Positions 1 through 7,483 of a stretch of 64,000 bases of DNA are shown one piece after another. A program made the position numbers and the translations under genes. Source of the DNA: Streptomyces beigongshangae (lineage in GTDB: Bacteria > Actinomycetota > Actinomycetes > Streptomycetales > Streptomycetaceae); the NCBI RefSeq assembly GCF_019710745.1, contig NZ_JAHKJW010000022.1, forward strand, positions 1 to 64,000, read 5' to 3'. The notes under the pieces are model-generated. The model ran no database searches. It was not told the DNA's origin and saw only the letters and a program-made list of their open reading frames with translations. Each line of letters begins with the position of its first letter. The first letter of the stretch is position 1.

Positions 1-1
1 G

Positions 2-145
2 CCCGGCGGGACGGGTCCGGCGCGTGACGCCGGCAGCCGGTTCGGCGCCTTCCACCGGGGCCGCCACGCCGCGGGCCCCGCCGACCCCCCCACCGCGCCC
101 GGCGGCGACGCCGGGCCGGGGGCCGGCCACCGGGCGGACGACTAG
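2..145 (+). CDS. cvnA: C-terminal tail of conservon sensor kinase (partial)
   Basis: An open frame enters from the left edge and stops at TAG 143-145. It gives 47 residues rich in Gly, Pro, Ala and Asp, containing the segment GSRFGAFHRGRHA. A low-complexity tail with an RFxxFxxGR element is what I expect at the end of the large nitrate/nitrite-sensor-type histidine kinases that open Streptomyces conservons. The next four genes are cvnB to cvnE in the usual order, which supports this. The catalytic domains lie outside the window, so the call rests on context and the tail alone. Confidence 0.7.
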   Translation, partial: PGGTGPARDAGSRFGAFHRGRHAAGPADPPTAPGGDAGPGAGHRADD

Positions 146-228
146 AGACCGGCCCCGTACAGCCCAGGGCGCTGCAAGCCCACCCGCACTGATTCGCCGC
201 ACCCCGTTGGATTGGAGGAACGGGCCGG

Positions 229-300
229 GTGACCACCACTGGTCGTGACCCGTCCCGCCCGTCATGGAGACCACTGACAACAGCCTCACCTGGCTCTTGA
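229..300 (+). other. Short GTG frame behind the only good SD in front of cvnB
   Basis: The purine-rich GGAGGAA at 214-220 sits 8 bases before a GTG at 229. The GTG frame reads VTTTGRDPSRPSWRP and stops at TGA 298-300 inside cvnB. Roadblock proteins of conservons often begin with a short Thr/Pro-rich segment like this, so it may be the true cvnB N-terminus displaced by one base (indel or read error), or a leader peptide coupled to cvnB. No homology can be claimed for so short a frame. Confidence 0.25.
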
Positions 301-683
301 TGAACCTCTTGGAGCGCACGCCGGGCACCCGCCACGCACTCGTCCTGTCACGGGACGGCCTGAAGCTGTGCTGGACGGAGCACCTGACCCTCGACCAGGC
401 CGACCAGCTGGCGGCGATCTGCTCCGGCATCCAGGCCCTGGCGCAGGGCGCGTCCGTGGAGTTCGGTGACGGAACCGGCGGTGTCCGGCACTCCATGACC
501 GAGTTCCACGGAGGTCTCCTCTTCATCGTGGAGGCCGGCCAGGGCGCGCATCTGGCGGTCGTCGCCGAGGAGAGCGCCGACCCGGGTGTCGTCGGGCACC
601 AGATGACCGAGCTGGTGGAGCAGATCGGTGAACACCTGCGGGCCGAGCCCCGCACCCCGGTCGCCAGGGGTGCCTCGGCGTGA
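264..683 (+). CDS. cvnB: Roadblock/LC7-domain protein of the conservon
   Basis: The 139-residue protein is of Roadblock/LC7 type, the family that sits with the small GTPase CvnD in conservon signalling complexes at the membrane. The N-terminus SLTWLLMNLLERTPGTRHAL followed by VLSRDGLKL is the typical first helix and strand. The middle FHGGLLFIVEAGQGAHLAVV is the second strand pair. The ATG at 264 has no clear Shine-Dalgarno sequence, and an in-frame TGA lies at 246. The good SD at 214-220 instead serves a GTG in another frame (see 229). The stop overlaps the cvnC start by four bases (GTGA), so translation is coupled. By family, it probably acts as a GTPase partner or regulator. Confidence 0.9.
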   Translation: METTDNSLTWLLMNLLERTPGTRHALVLSRDGLKLCWTEHLTLDQADQLAAICSGIQALAQGASVEFGDGTGGVRHSMTEFHGGLLFIVEAGQGAHLAVVAEESADPGVVGHQMTELVEQIGEHLRAEPRTPVARGASA

Positions 684-1036
684 GCCGCAAACCCGTGGAC
701 ATCGGCGACCCCGACCGGCTCTACACGGTCACGGGGGGACGCAGTACGGCCGACGACGCGTTCGACCTGGTCACGCTCATCGTCAGTGAGTGCGAGCCCA
801 CCGCCGGGATGCAGTCCGAGCACACCCGGATCCTCACGATGTGCCGGCACCCGACGGCGCTCGTGGAGATCTCGGCCGAGCTGGGACTGCCCATCACCGT
901 CGTGCGGATCCTCCTGGGCGACCTCCATGCCATGGGCAAGGTGAGCGCCCGCCACCCCCGCGCGGCGGAGTCCGTCGCGTCCCTCCCCGAAACCGCCCTG
1001 CTCCAGGAGGTCCTCCATGGGCTCCGCAACCTCTGA
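680..1036 (+). CDS. cvnC: DUF742 conservon protein
   Basis: The 118-residue protein matches the DUF742 family, the third member of Streptomyces conservons. It begins with GTG 680 overlapping the cvnB stop. Visible family features are the early segment RLYTVTGGRST, the helix FDLVTLIVSE and the wHTH-like region ALVEISAELGLPITVVRILL followed by LGDLHAMGKV. That region resembles a degenerate winged helix, but DNA binding has not been shown for it here. It overlaps cvnD by 20 bases, and the SD of cvnD (AGGAGG near 1005) is inside its 3' end. The conservon complex is thought to act like a eukaryotic G-protein-coupled signalling unit. Confidence 0.9.
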   Translation: MSRKPVDIGDPDRLYTVTGGRSTADDAFDLVTLIVSECEPTAGMQSEHTRILTMCRHPTALVEISAELGLPITVVRILLGDLHAMGKVSARHPRAAESVASLPETALLQEVLHGLRNL

Positions 1037-1634
1037 GCTCCCCGTCCAGCGCACGCCGCTGGGCGATGCCGCCGAGACCGGCCTGAAGATCGTCGTCGTG
1101 GGCGGCTTCGGCGTCGGCAAGACCACCCTGGTCCGCTCGGTCAGCGAGATCCGGCCGCTGAACACCGAAGAGGTGATGACGCAGGCCGGACAGGGCGTCG
1201 ACGAGACGGTGGGCGTGGAGCGCAAGACCACCACGACCGTCGCGTTCGACTTCGGGCGCATCAGCCTCAACCAGCGGATGGTGCTCTACCTGTTCGGCGC
1301 ACCGGGACAGGAACGCTTCTGGTTCCTGTGGGACCGGCTGTTCTCCGGCACCCTGGGCGCGATCGTCCTCGTCGACACCCGTCGCATGGAGGACTCCTGG
1401 TACGCGATCGACCGGCTCGAACACCACAGGACGCCGTTCGTCGTGGCCGTCAACCGCTTCGACGACGACGAGCGCCCGCACTCGCTGGACGAGATACGCC
1501 AGGCCCTCGCCCTGGGCGACCACGTGCCCATGGTCGACTGCGACGCCCGGGTCAGGTCGTCGGGCAAGGACGTCCTGATCACTCTCGTGGACCATCTCTA
1601 CGCCATGGCACTGTCCCAGGAGGGGACATCGTGA
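1017..1634 (+). CDS. cvnD: Conservon small GTP-binding protein
   Basis: The protein has 205 residues with a P-loop GGFGVGKTTLV near residues 26-36, a G3-type element LFGAPGQERF near 92-101 and a G4-like VAVNRFDDD near 142-150. These are the signatures of the prokaryotic Ras-like or MglA-like GTPases that form the fourth gene of conservons. The ATG is preceded by AGGAGG with 6-base spacing. The gene overlaps both neighbours (20 bases with cvnC, GTGA with the P450), which points to one polycistronic unit. It is expected to cycle between GDP and GTP under control of the Roadblock protein and the kinase CvnA at the membrane. Confidence 0.93.
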   Translation: MGSATSELPVQRTPLGDAAETGLKIVVVGGFGVGKTTLVRSVSEIRPLNTEEVMTQAGQGVDETVGVERKTTTTVAFDFGRISLNQRMVLYLFGAPGQERFWFLWDRLFSGTLGAIVLVDTRRMEDSWYAIDRLEHHRTPFVVAVNRFDDDERPHSLDEIRQALALGDHVPMVDCDARVRSSGKDVLITLVDHLYAMALSQEGTS

Positions 1635-2896
1635 GTGACACCACCGGTTCGCCGTCCCCGGGCACGCCCCCACCGGGCTGCCCCGCGCACGCGAACGCCG
1701 TGCACCTGGGCGGTCTGGAGTACCAGCAGACACCCTCGCAGCTGTACCGCGCCATGCGCCGGGAGCACGGGGCGGTGGCGCCGGTGCTGCTGGACGGCGG
1801 CATCCCGGCCTGGCTCGTGCTCGGCTACCCCGAGGTCAGCTACGTGACCGGTCACGACGAGCTGTTCGCACGGGACTCCCGGCGGTGGAACCGGTGGCCG
1901 GACATCCCGGCGGACTGGCCGCTGCTGCCGTTCGTCGGCTACCAGCCCTCCGTGCTGTTCACCGAGGGCCAGGAGCACCAGCGCCGGGCCGGTGTCATCA
2001 CCCAGGCGCTGGAGGGGGTGGACCAGTTCGAGCTGGCCCGCGAGTGCCAGTCGATCGCCGAGCAGCTGATCGACTCGTTCGCCGGCAGCGGTCAGGCCGA
2101 GCTGATGAGTGCGTACGCGCACGCCCTGCCGGCCCGTTCGGTGCTGTGGATGTGCGGTATGCCGCAGGACAGCGCGGACACCGACCGGCTCGTCGACGAC
2201 CTGCGGATCTCGCTCGACGCCGGTGAGGGCGACGACCCGGTGGCGGCGTACACGCGCGTCGGGGAGCGCATCATGCAGCTGGTGAAGGAGAAGCGGGACC
2301 GTCCCGGCCCCGACGTCACCTCCCGGATGCTGCAGGACCCGGCGGGTCTCGGCGACGAGGAGATCGTGCAGGACCTGATCTCCGTCATCGCCGCGGCGCA
2401 GCAGCCGACCGCCAACTGGATCTGCAACACGCTGCGGCTGCTGCTGACCGACGAGCGGTTCGCGGTCAACGTCTCCGGCGGCCGGGTCAGCGTCGGCGAC
2501 GCGCTGAACGAGGTGCTCTGGCTGGACACGCCGACGCAGAACTTCATCGGCCGCTGGGCGGTGCGCGACACACAGCTCGGCGGACGGCTCATCCGGGAGG
2601 GCGACTGCCTGGTCCTCGGCCTCGCGGCGGCCAACACGGACCCGCAGATCTGGCCCGAGTCGCACGTCGGCGCCGAGAACTCCGCCCACCTGTCCTTCAG
2701 CAACGGCGAGCACCGCTGCCCCTATCCGGCGCCGCTCCTGGCCGACGTGATGGCGCGTACGGCGGTGGAGACCCTCATGGAGCGCCTGCCCGACCTGGTG
2801 CTGGGCGTCGACCCGGCGGAGCTGACCTGGCGCCCGTCCATCTGGATGCGCGGACTGGAGTCCCTGCCGGTGCAGTTCACCCCGGCGGTGCACTGA
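1631..2896 (+). CDS. cvnE: Conservon cytochrome P450, CYP157-like, without EXXR
   Basis: The start is GTG 1631, overlapping the cvnD stop, giving 421 residues. The haem loop reads FSNGEHRCPYP, with the Cys ligand near residue 362, but the usual Gly two residues after Cys is Tyr. The K-helix position where P450s have EXXR reads EVLW (near 293-296) in NEVLWLDTPTQN. The I-helix reads IAAAQQPTANW, without the acid-alcohol pair. Loss of EXXR is documented for the CYP157 family, whose genes end conservons, and this protein fits that family. Classical monooxygenation may therefore be altered or absent, and its role in the GTPase complex is unknown. The extended frame upstream of 1631 is only cvnD read out of frame. 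Confidence 0.9.
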   Translation: MSDTTGSPSPGTPPPGCPAHANAVHLGGLEYQQTPSQLYRAMRREHGAVAPVLLDGGIPAWLVLGYPEVSYVTGHDELFARDSRRWNRWPDIPADWPLLPFVGYQPSVLFTEGQEHQRRAGVITQALEGVDQFELARECQSIAEQLIDSFAGSGQAELMSAYAHALPARSVLWMCGMPQDSADTDRLVDDLRISLDAGEGDDPVAAYTRVGERIMQLVKEKRDRPGPDVTSRMLQDPAGLGDEEIVQDLISVIAAAQQPTANWICNTLRLLLTDERFAVNVSGGRVSVGDALNEVLWLDTPTQNFIGRWAVRDTQLGGRLIREGDCLVLGLAAANTDPQIWPESHVGAENSAHLSFSNGEHRCPYPAPLLADVMARTAVETLMERLPDLVLGVDPAELTWRPSIWMRGLESLPVQFTPAVH

Positions 2897-3016
2897 CGGT
2901 CGGCGGCCGGTGGGCCGGGGCTTTCCGGCGGGGCCGGGGAGCCCCGACCTCGTTCCGCGCGTGCCGAGGAGGGGCTTCCCGGTACGCGCGGGACGGAGGT
3001 CGGCGCCGGGCCGCGC

Positions 3017-4243
3017 TCAGGCGGTGACCGGGGTGAAGCGCACCGGCAGCGACTGCGGGCCGCGGGTGAAGACGCCCTGCTCGACGGGGTCGTAGCCGTC
3101 GGCGAGACGCAGGTCGGGCATGGCGTCGAGCAGCTGGTTCAGACCGGTCTCCACCTCCGCCTTGGCGAGCAGCGCGCCGACGCAGAAGTGCCGTCCCAGC
3201 GCGAAGGCCAGGTGGTCGGCGGCGGCCGAGAACGCGGAGGCCGTGCTGAGGTCGTCCCGGAAGATGTCGAAGCGGTCGGGCTCGCGGTAGCGGCGCTCGT
3301 CCCGGTTGGCGGCCCCGATGAGGCACGTCACGGTGGCGCCCCGCGGGATGGTGCCGCCGGAGACCTCGACCTCGGTGGCCGCCTGCCGCATGATCATGTG
3401 GACCGGCGGGGTGTACCGCAGGGTCTCGGCGAAGGCCGCGGCGATCAGGCTCCGGTCCTCGCGGACCGCGGCCAGCTGCTCGGGGTGCAGCAGCAGGTTG
3501 GCGAGGATGCCGGCGATCGCCTTGTCGGTGGTCTCCCCGCCGGCGGCGAGCAGCAGGCTGCAGAACGCCTTGATGTCCTCGTCGGTCATCCGGACGCCGT
3601 CGACCTCGGCGGCGCAGAGCGTGGACAGCAGGTCGTCGCCCAGGTTGTCACGCCGGTCGCGGATGACCGGGATCATGTACTCGGCGAACTCCCTGCGGGT
3701 GCGCTCGCCGTCGGCGGTCACTCCGGGGTCACCGGAGAGGTTGCCGAGAAAGGCGATGACGGCCGTGTACCAGCCGTGGAAGCGGGCGTGGTCGGCCTTG
3801 TCCAGGCCCAGCATGTCCGCGATGACGTTGACCGGGAAGCGGGTCGCGTAGTCACCGACTATGTCGGCGGAGCCGGAGTGCCGGAAGCCGTCGATGAGTT
3901 CGCGCGAGTTGCGCTCGATGACCGGGAGGAACTTGTCCTGCAGGTCGCTGCCGCGGAAGGCGGGGGCGACGAGTGCGCGCCGCACCGCGTGCTCGCGGCC
4001 GCTGAGCTGGAGGATCGTCTTGCCGTGGACCGGTTCCAGCTGCCAGTCGTAGTTCTCGGTGGTGAATTCGGACTTCTTGTCCTTGAAGACGCGTTCGACG
4101 TCGTCGTAGCGGGAGATGATGTAGCTCTGAGTGGCCTCGTGCCAGATCAGGGGGTTTTTCTCGCGCATCGCCGCGTACGCGGGATAGGGATCCGCGGCGA
4201 ATTCGGGCGAGAGGATGTCGGGCGCCTGCTGGGCAGTTGACAC
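3017..4243 (-). CDS. Cytochrome P450 (canonical bacterial class)
   Basis: This 408-residue soluble P450 has all the classical elements: the I-helix LLAAGGETTDKA (AGGETT at 234-239), the K-helix ETLR at 273-276 and the haem loop FALGRHFCVG with Cys 354. It would take electrons from a separate ferredoxin and hydroxylate a small organic substrate that I cannot name. The start is GTG at 4243 with AGAGGAG five bases upstream. It converges with the conservon P450 across a 120-base gap and lies downstream of the FAD monooxygenase on the same strand, 311 bases away, so it probably has its own promoter. No ferredoxin gene is adjacent. Confidence 0.92.
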   Translation of the reverse strand: MSTAQQAPDILSPEFAADPYPAYAAMREKNPLIWHEATQSYIISRYDDVERVFKDKKSEFTTENYDWQLEPVHGKTILQLSGREHAVRRALVAPAFRGSDLQDKFLPVIERNSRELIDGFRHSGSADIVGDYATRFPVNVIADMLGLDKADHARFHGWYTAVIAFLGNLSGDPGVTADGERTRREFAEYMIPVIRDRRDNLGDDLLSTLCAAEVDGVRMTDEDIKAFCSLLLAAGGETTDKAIAGILANLLLHPEQLAAVREDRSLIAAAFAETLRYTPPVHMIMRQAATEVEVSGGTIPRGATVTCLIGAANRDERRYREPDRFDIFRDDLSTASAFSAAADHLAFALGRHFCVGALLAKAEVETGLNQLLDAMPDLRLADGYDPVEQGVFTRGPQSLPVRFTPVTA

Positions 4244-4436
4244 GGAACTCCTCTGGTAGATGCGTGCCGTCGGAAGCCAGGTTAATGATCTTTCGATGGC
4301 GCAAACAGCTTAGTCCTGGCCGAAGTTGAACACCTGGCCGTACCGAGCCGGACCTGCCCTTCCCCTTCTCCCCGCCGCGGTCGCTTCCGGAAATCGACTG
4401 CTCCCGGCCGTGCACCGGCACCCCTGTGCGGTGACC

Positions 4437-4484
4437 GCGGCGCGGACTCCTCGCGGCGCGGACTCCTCGCGGCGCGGACTCCTC
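4437..4484. repeat. Three tandem 16-bp repeats in the P450/FAD gene gap
   Basis: The 16-base unit GCGGCGCGGACTCCTC is present three times with no mismatch, followed by a partial fourth that diverges. It lies in the 311-base stretch (4244-4554) between the P450 start and the FAD monooxygenase stop. Nothing else but the likely P450 promoter area near 4280-4330 was seen there. The repeat could be an expanded regulator site or a slippage product. Confidence 0.85.
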
Positions 4485-4554
4485 GCGACGCGGTCGGCCT
4501 CGGAGAACCTCCGTACCGACAAACCGCGCCGCGGGGCTCCGTCCGCGCCCGCGG

Positions 4555-5778
4555 CTAGTCGGGCGCGGGCGGCCGCGGGTGCGACCCGCCGGAAGGCGGG
4601 CCGGGACCGGCGGCGCGGTCGCCGGTGTCGGGCGCCCACGCGGCGGCCTGCGGCATGAACCCGTGCTCGGCCGCGTACGCCGCCATGCGGGCGTTGCGGG
4701 CCCGGGCCCCGGGGCCGTCCGGGAGGTGGAAGTCCTCGCCCGCCCGCGCGGCGCCGGCCTGCACGTCCGTGGCGGTCGCCAGCCGCCGGCGCACGTACCG
4801 GTCGAGGGCTCCCGGAACCTCGGCCGGCGTCGCGTCCCCGAGGACGTCGCCGAGCACGGCCGCGTCCATGAGAGCCTGTGCCGCGCCCTGTGCCAGGAAC
4901 GGCACCATCGCATGGGCGCTGTCGCCCAGCAGGGTCACGCGTCCGACGTTCCACCGCGCGAGCGGGGCACGCGCGTGGATGCCGTGGCGGAACACCTGTC
5001 CCGCGCGTTCCAGGACGCGGAGCACCCGGGGGTCCCACCCCGCGAACTCCCGCAGCTGCGCCCCCGGTTCGGCCCGGGCGGTCCACGACTCCGGTGCCGC
5101 CCCGGCCGTGAACACGGCCACCGTGTTGAGCAGTTCCCCGCGGCGCACCCGGTAATGGACGAAGTGCCGGCCGGGTCCCATCCAGACGGCGAGCTCCGGC
5201 AGTTCCAGATCGGCCACCTCGCCGGCGGGCAGCAGCGCCCGGTAGGCGGCCGTCCCCGAGAAGAGCGCCTCGTCCGCGCCGAAGAGCCACCGGCGGGCCG
5301 CGGACCGTATCCCGTCGGCCACCACCACCAGGTCCGCGGTCAGCCGTTCCCCGCCCGCCGTGGTCACCCAGGCGGTCCTGTCGTCCTGGCCCATGCCCAC
5401 GACGGTGGTGTCCAGGCGGACCGAGCCGGCCGGTACCGAGGCCGCCAGCACCCCGTGCAGGTCGGCCCGGTGGAGGAGCAGGTAGGGCGCCCCGAACTCC
5501 TCCTCCGCCGCACGCCCCAGCAGGTAGCGGCAGACCTCGGACCCGTCGGACCAGGTGCGGAAGGACATGTGGGAGGGGCGTACGGCCCGGGCCGCGACCT
5601 CGTCCAGCAGGCCCAGTCCGCGCAGCACCCGCGTGGCGTTGGGCGCTAGCTGGACACCGGCGCCGACCTCGGTGAACCGCGGTGCCCGCTCGACCAGCGT
5701 CACCTCGTGGCCCGCCCGGCGCAGACTCAGTGCCGCCGCCAGGCCGCCGATCCCCGCCCCCATGACGATCGCCCTCAC
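4555..5778 (-). CDS. FAD-dependent aromatic-type monooxygenase
   Basis: This is a single-component flavoprotein monooxygenase of the PheA/TetX/salicylate-hydroxylase group, 407 residues from the GTG at 5778 (a 417-residue form would start at ATG 5808). The N-terminal Rossmann motif is MGAGIGGLAAALSLRRAGHE, the DG motif is VVVADGIRSAARRW and the GD motif is LLGDSAHAMVPFLAQGAAQA. I prefer the GTG because the protein then begins directly at the beta strand of the FAD fold, as most relatives do; neither start has a strong SD. It would hydroxylate an aromatic or polyketide-like substrate using NAD(P)H and O2. The substrate is unknown. The neighbouring P450 on the same strand suggests a shared oxidative role, but this is inference. 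Confidence 0.88.
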   Translation of the reverse strand: MRAIVMGAGIGGLAAALSLRRAGHEVTLVERAPRFTEVGAGVQLAPNATRVLRGLGLLDEVAARAVRPSHMSFRTWSDGSEVCRYLLGRAAEEEFGAPYLLLHRADLHGVLAASVPAGSVRLDTTVVGMGQDDRTAWVTTAGGERLTADLVVVADGIRSAARRWLFGADEALFSGTAAYRALLPAGEVADLELPELAVWMGPGRHFVHYRVRRGELLNTVAVFTAGAAPESWTARAEPGAQLREFAGWDPRVLRVLERAGQVFRHGIHARAPLARWNVGRVTLLGDSAHAMVPFLAQGAAQALMDAAVLGDVLGDATPAEVPGALDRYVRRRLATATDVQAGAARAGEDFHLPDGPGARARNARMAAYAAEHGFMPQAAAWAPDTGDRAAGPGPPSGGSHPRPPAPD

Positions 5779-6020
5779 GCCCCGCCACCCCGTTCCCGAC
5801 AGCCGCATGACGAGGATGGTGCACATCGGCCGGTACGGGAACACCCCCGGCCCGCTCTCCCCGTGCGCGGCGGGCGCCGCGGCGGGTCTTCCGGCAATGA
5901 CCGGTTCAGTGATGAACCTTTGCGTTCTCCGCTCCGTCTTGATGGTTGAGGCGGAACTGCGACGAGAGACGACTCGTGGTGCCGCCGAGGCGCATGAACG
6001 TTCACAGGAAGGCTGTCGGA

Positions 6021-6650
6021 GTGGTGTCAGTGGAGCAGAGGGCGGGACGGATCGGCCCGGTCGCGGGAATCGCGATGGCGGCCGTCGTGGCCCTCGCGGG
6101 CTGTTCGGACGACGCGGAGCCCGCCGCGGACAAGAACCCGTCCGTGAGCGGCTCGTCGGCGGCCGGGGCGGAGAGGCCGGCGGAGGAGTCCCCGGCGCCG
6201 GCGGGGGCCTCGCAGGTGGACCGCTCCACTGCCGAGGCCGCTGTCGCCGCATGGGTCACCGCGGTCGTCAAGGGCGAGGCCGAGGATGCCTGTCTCGTGA
6301 TGGCGGAGCCGGCCGCCGGCTCCGGGCCCGCCCGGGTCGGCAGTGCCGAGACGTGCGGTGACGGCGCGCCCGAGCGGAAGCAGATGGAGAAGAGCATCGG
6401 GCAGTTCCGGGAGTCGTTCACGCCCGAACCGCCCACGGACGACCCGAAGGTGGAGGTCGCGAAGACCCCTGCCACCGGCGACGAGGTGAAGATCCCCGCC
6501 GACAGGATCACCGTCGACGGCCAGCCGCTCGACAAGATCGTCCTGTCCCACTCCACCGGGGTGGAGGAGGGCCTGCTGGACATCAAGGTGGAGTCCAGCA
6601 GGATCGAGGACCTCTGGTACGTGACGAACCTCGACTTCGACATCGGCTAG
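6021..6650 (+). CDS. Putative secreted lipoprotein
   Basis: The 209-residue protein has an N-terminal hydrophobic segment GPVAGIAMAAVVALAGC that ends in a lipobox VALAGC, so it should be lipid-anchored at the outer face of the membrane. An Ala/Pro/Ser-rich linker follows (to about residue 60), then a globular domain with two further Cys (CLVM and ETCG) and a C-terminal segment ending in LWYVTNLDFDIG. This layout is common in uncharacterised Streptomyces lipoproteins. The start was set at GTG 6021 because AGGAAGG lies 8 bases before it; GTG 6030 is an alternative. It reads divergently from the FAD monooxygenase. Its function is not recognised. Confidence 0.8.
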   Translation: MVSVEQRAGRIGPVAGIAMAAVVALAGCSDDAEPAADKNPSVSGSSAAGAERPAEESPAPAGASQVDRSTAEAAVAAWVTAVVKGEAEDACLVMAEPAAGSGPARVGSAETCGDGAPERKQMEKSIGQFRESFTPEPPTDDPKVEVAKTPATGDEVKIPADRITVDGQPLDKIVLSHSTGVEEGLLDIKVESSRIEDLWYVTNLDFDIG

Positions 6651-6728
6651 CGCCCCGGTGTGAAGTGAAGCCTGGCCGTGGGTACCGGCACGCCCTGGGG
6701 AGCGCGCCGGCCCGACGCACGGTCAGGA

Positions 6729-6772
6729 GGCCCGGCCGGAGTCGCTGCGGCGGCAGGACGTCCGGCCGGGCC
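6729..6772 (+). terminator. Stem-loop behind the lipoprotein gene
   Basis: GGCCCGGCCGGA (6729-6740) and TCCGGCCGGGCC (6761-6772) form a perfect 12-bp stem with a 20-base loop, followed by CATCCCTTT. It lies about 80 bases after the lipoprotein stop and probably ends that transcript. Confidence 0.6.
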
Positions 6773-7085
6773 ATCCCTTTCGGTGCGGGCCCCGGCCCGG
6801 GTCGGACGCTCCGTCCCCCACGCCCCGCCGGGTACGCCGCGTCCGGCGGGAGGTCCGCACACGGCCGGGTGGAGCACCCGGCGACGCGCTTACGTTCGAG
6901 CGGGCCGGGCACTCGGTGGCCTGTACGCCCCCGGCCCCCGGCCCTCGAACCCAAGGACGGCACCGCGATGACCGAGCACGAACGTTCGCACCCCGGGTCG
7001 GCGCGGTCCGGGGCCGGAACCGGGACCGGGGCCTGGCACGGGCCGCACCGTGCCGCGGTCGTCCCGCCCGCGGTCTGAGCACGCC
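6773..7085. other. Gap with no convincing gene
   Basis: This stretch between the stem-loop and the small Cys protein holds one short frame at 6968-7078 (36 codons, ATG, preceded by AGGACGG) that is Gly/Ala/His-rich and unlike any family I know. Promoter signals for the downstream genes are probably here, but none is clear by eye. Confidence 0.4.
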
Positions 7086-7397
7086 GTGGCACGCGTCAGA
7101 CGGTACGCAGTCGCCGCTTCCGGACAGTGGACGTCCGACGACGACGAAGGCCGTCGGCGGCTGCCCGCGGGCGAGGTCCACGCCTGGGAACCGGGCATGA
7201 ACCAGACCGTCTGCGGTCTGTCCCTCTCCCGCTCCCAGCTGGCCCGCTTCCCGCACGTCACCTGGCTGGACACCTTTCCGGAGTCCGGCGGCGCGGCCGA
7301 CCGGGTGCGGCGCCGGTGTCCGCGCTGCGCCTCCGTCGCCGGTCGCCGCGGCGGTGACGCGCGCCCCCGGTGGCACCGCACCGACCCCCGGCCGTGA
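7086..7397 (+). CDS. Small conserved-type Cys protein before the RecQ-like gene
   Basis: This 103-residue protein starts at GTG 7086. The centre reads MNQTVCGLSLSRSQLARFPH and is followed by WLDTFPESGGAADRVRR and a CPRC element near residues 78-81. The Cys at position 41 with the late CPRC could form a small metal-binding or zinc-ribbon-like site; this is inference. Proteins with the same CGLSLSRSxLxRFPHV core are, as I recall, annotated as hypothetical in other Streptomyces. It lies 86 bases upstream of the helicase gene on the same strand and may be co-transcribed with it. The SD is weak, so the start is uncertain. Confidence 0.6.
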   Translation: MARVRRYAVAASGQWTSDDDEGRRRLPAGEVHAWEPGMNQTVCGLSLSRSQLARFPHVTWLDTFPESGGAADRVRRRCPRCASVAGRRGGDARPRWHRTDPRP

Positions 7398-7483
7398 GCG
7401 ACCCACGACCGACCCCGGCAAATGGGCCGGGACGTTCCGCGCGCCCCGTGAACGGGCAGAGCCCTCGAGAAAGAGATGTGTAC

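Noticed and set aside
2916-2946. Hairpin between the two convergent P450 genes
   Set aside because: There are only seven paired bases around a 17-base loop, too weak to claim as a terminator in DNA of this GC content.
4437-4484. CRISPR-like or origin iterons
   Set aside because: There are only three abutting GC-rich copies, no spacers, no DnaA-box sequence and no replication gene.
6968-7078. 36-codon ORF with an ATG and weak SD
   Set aside because: It has low-complexity Gly/Ala/His content and no known family, so it is not enough to call a gene.
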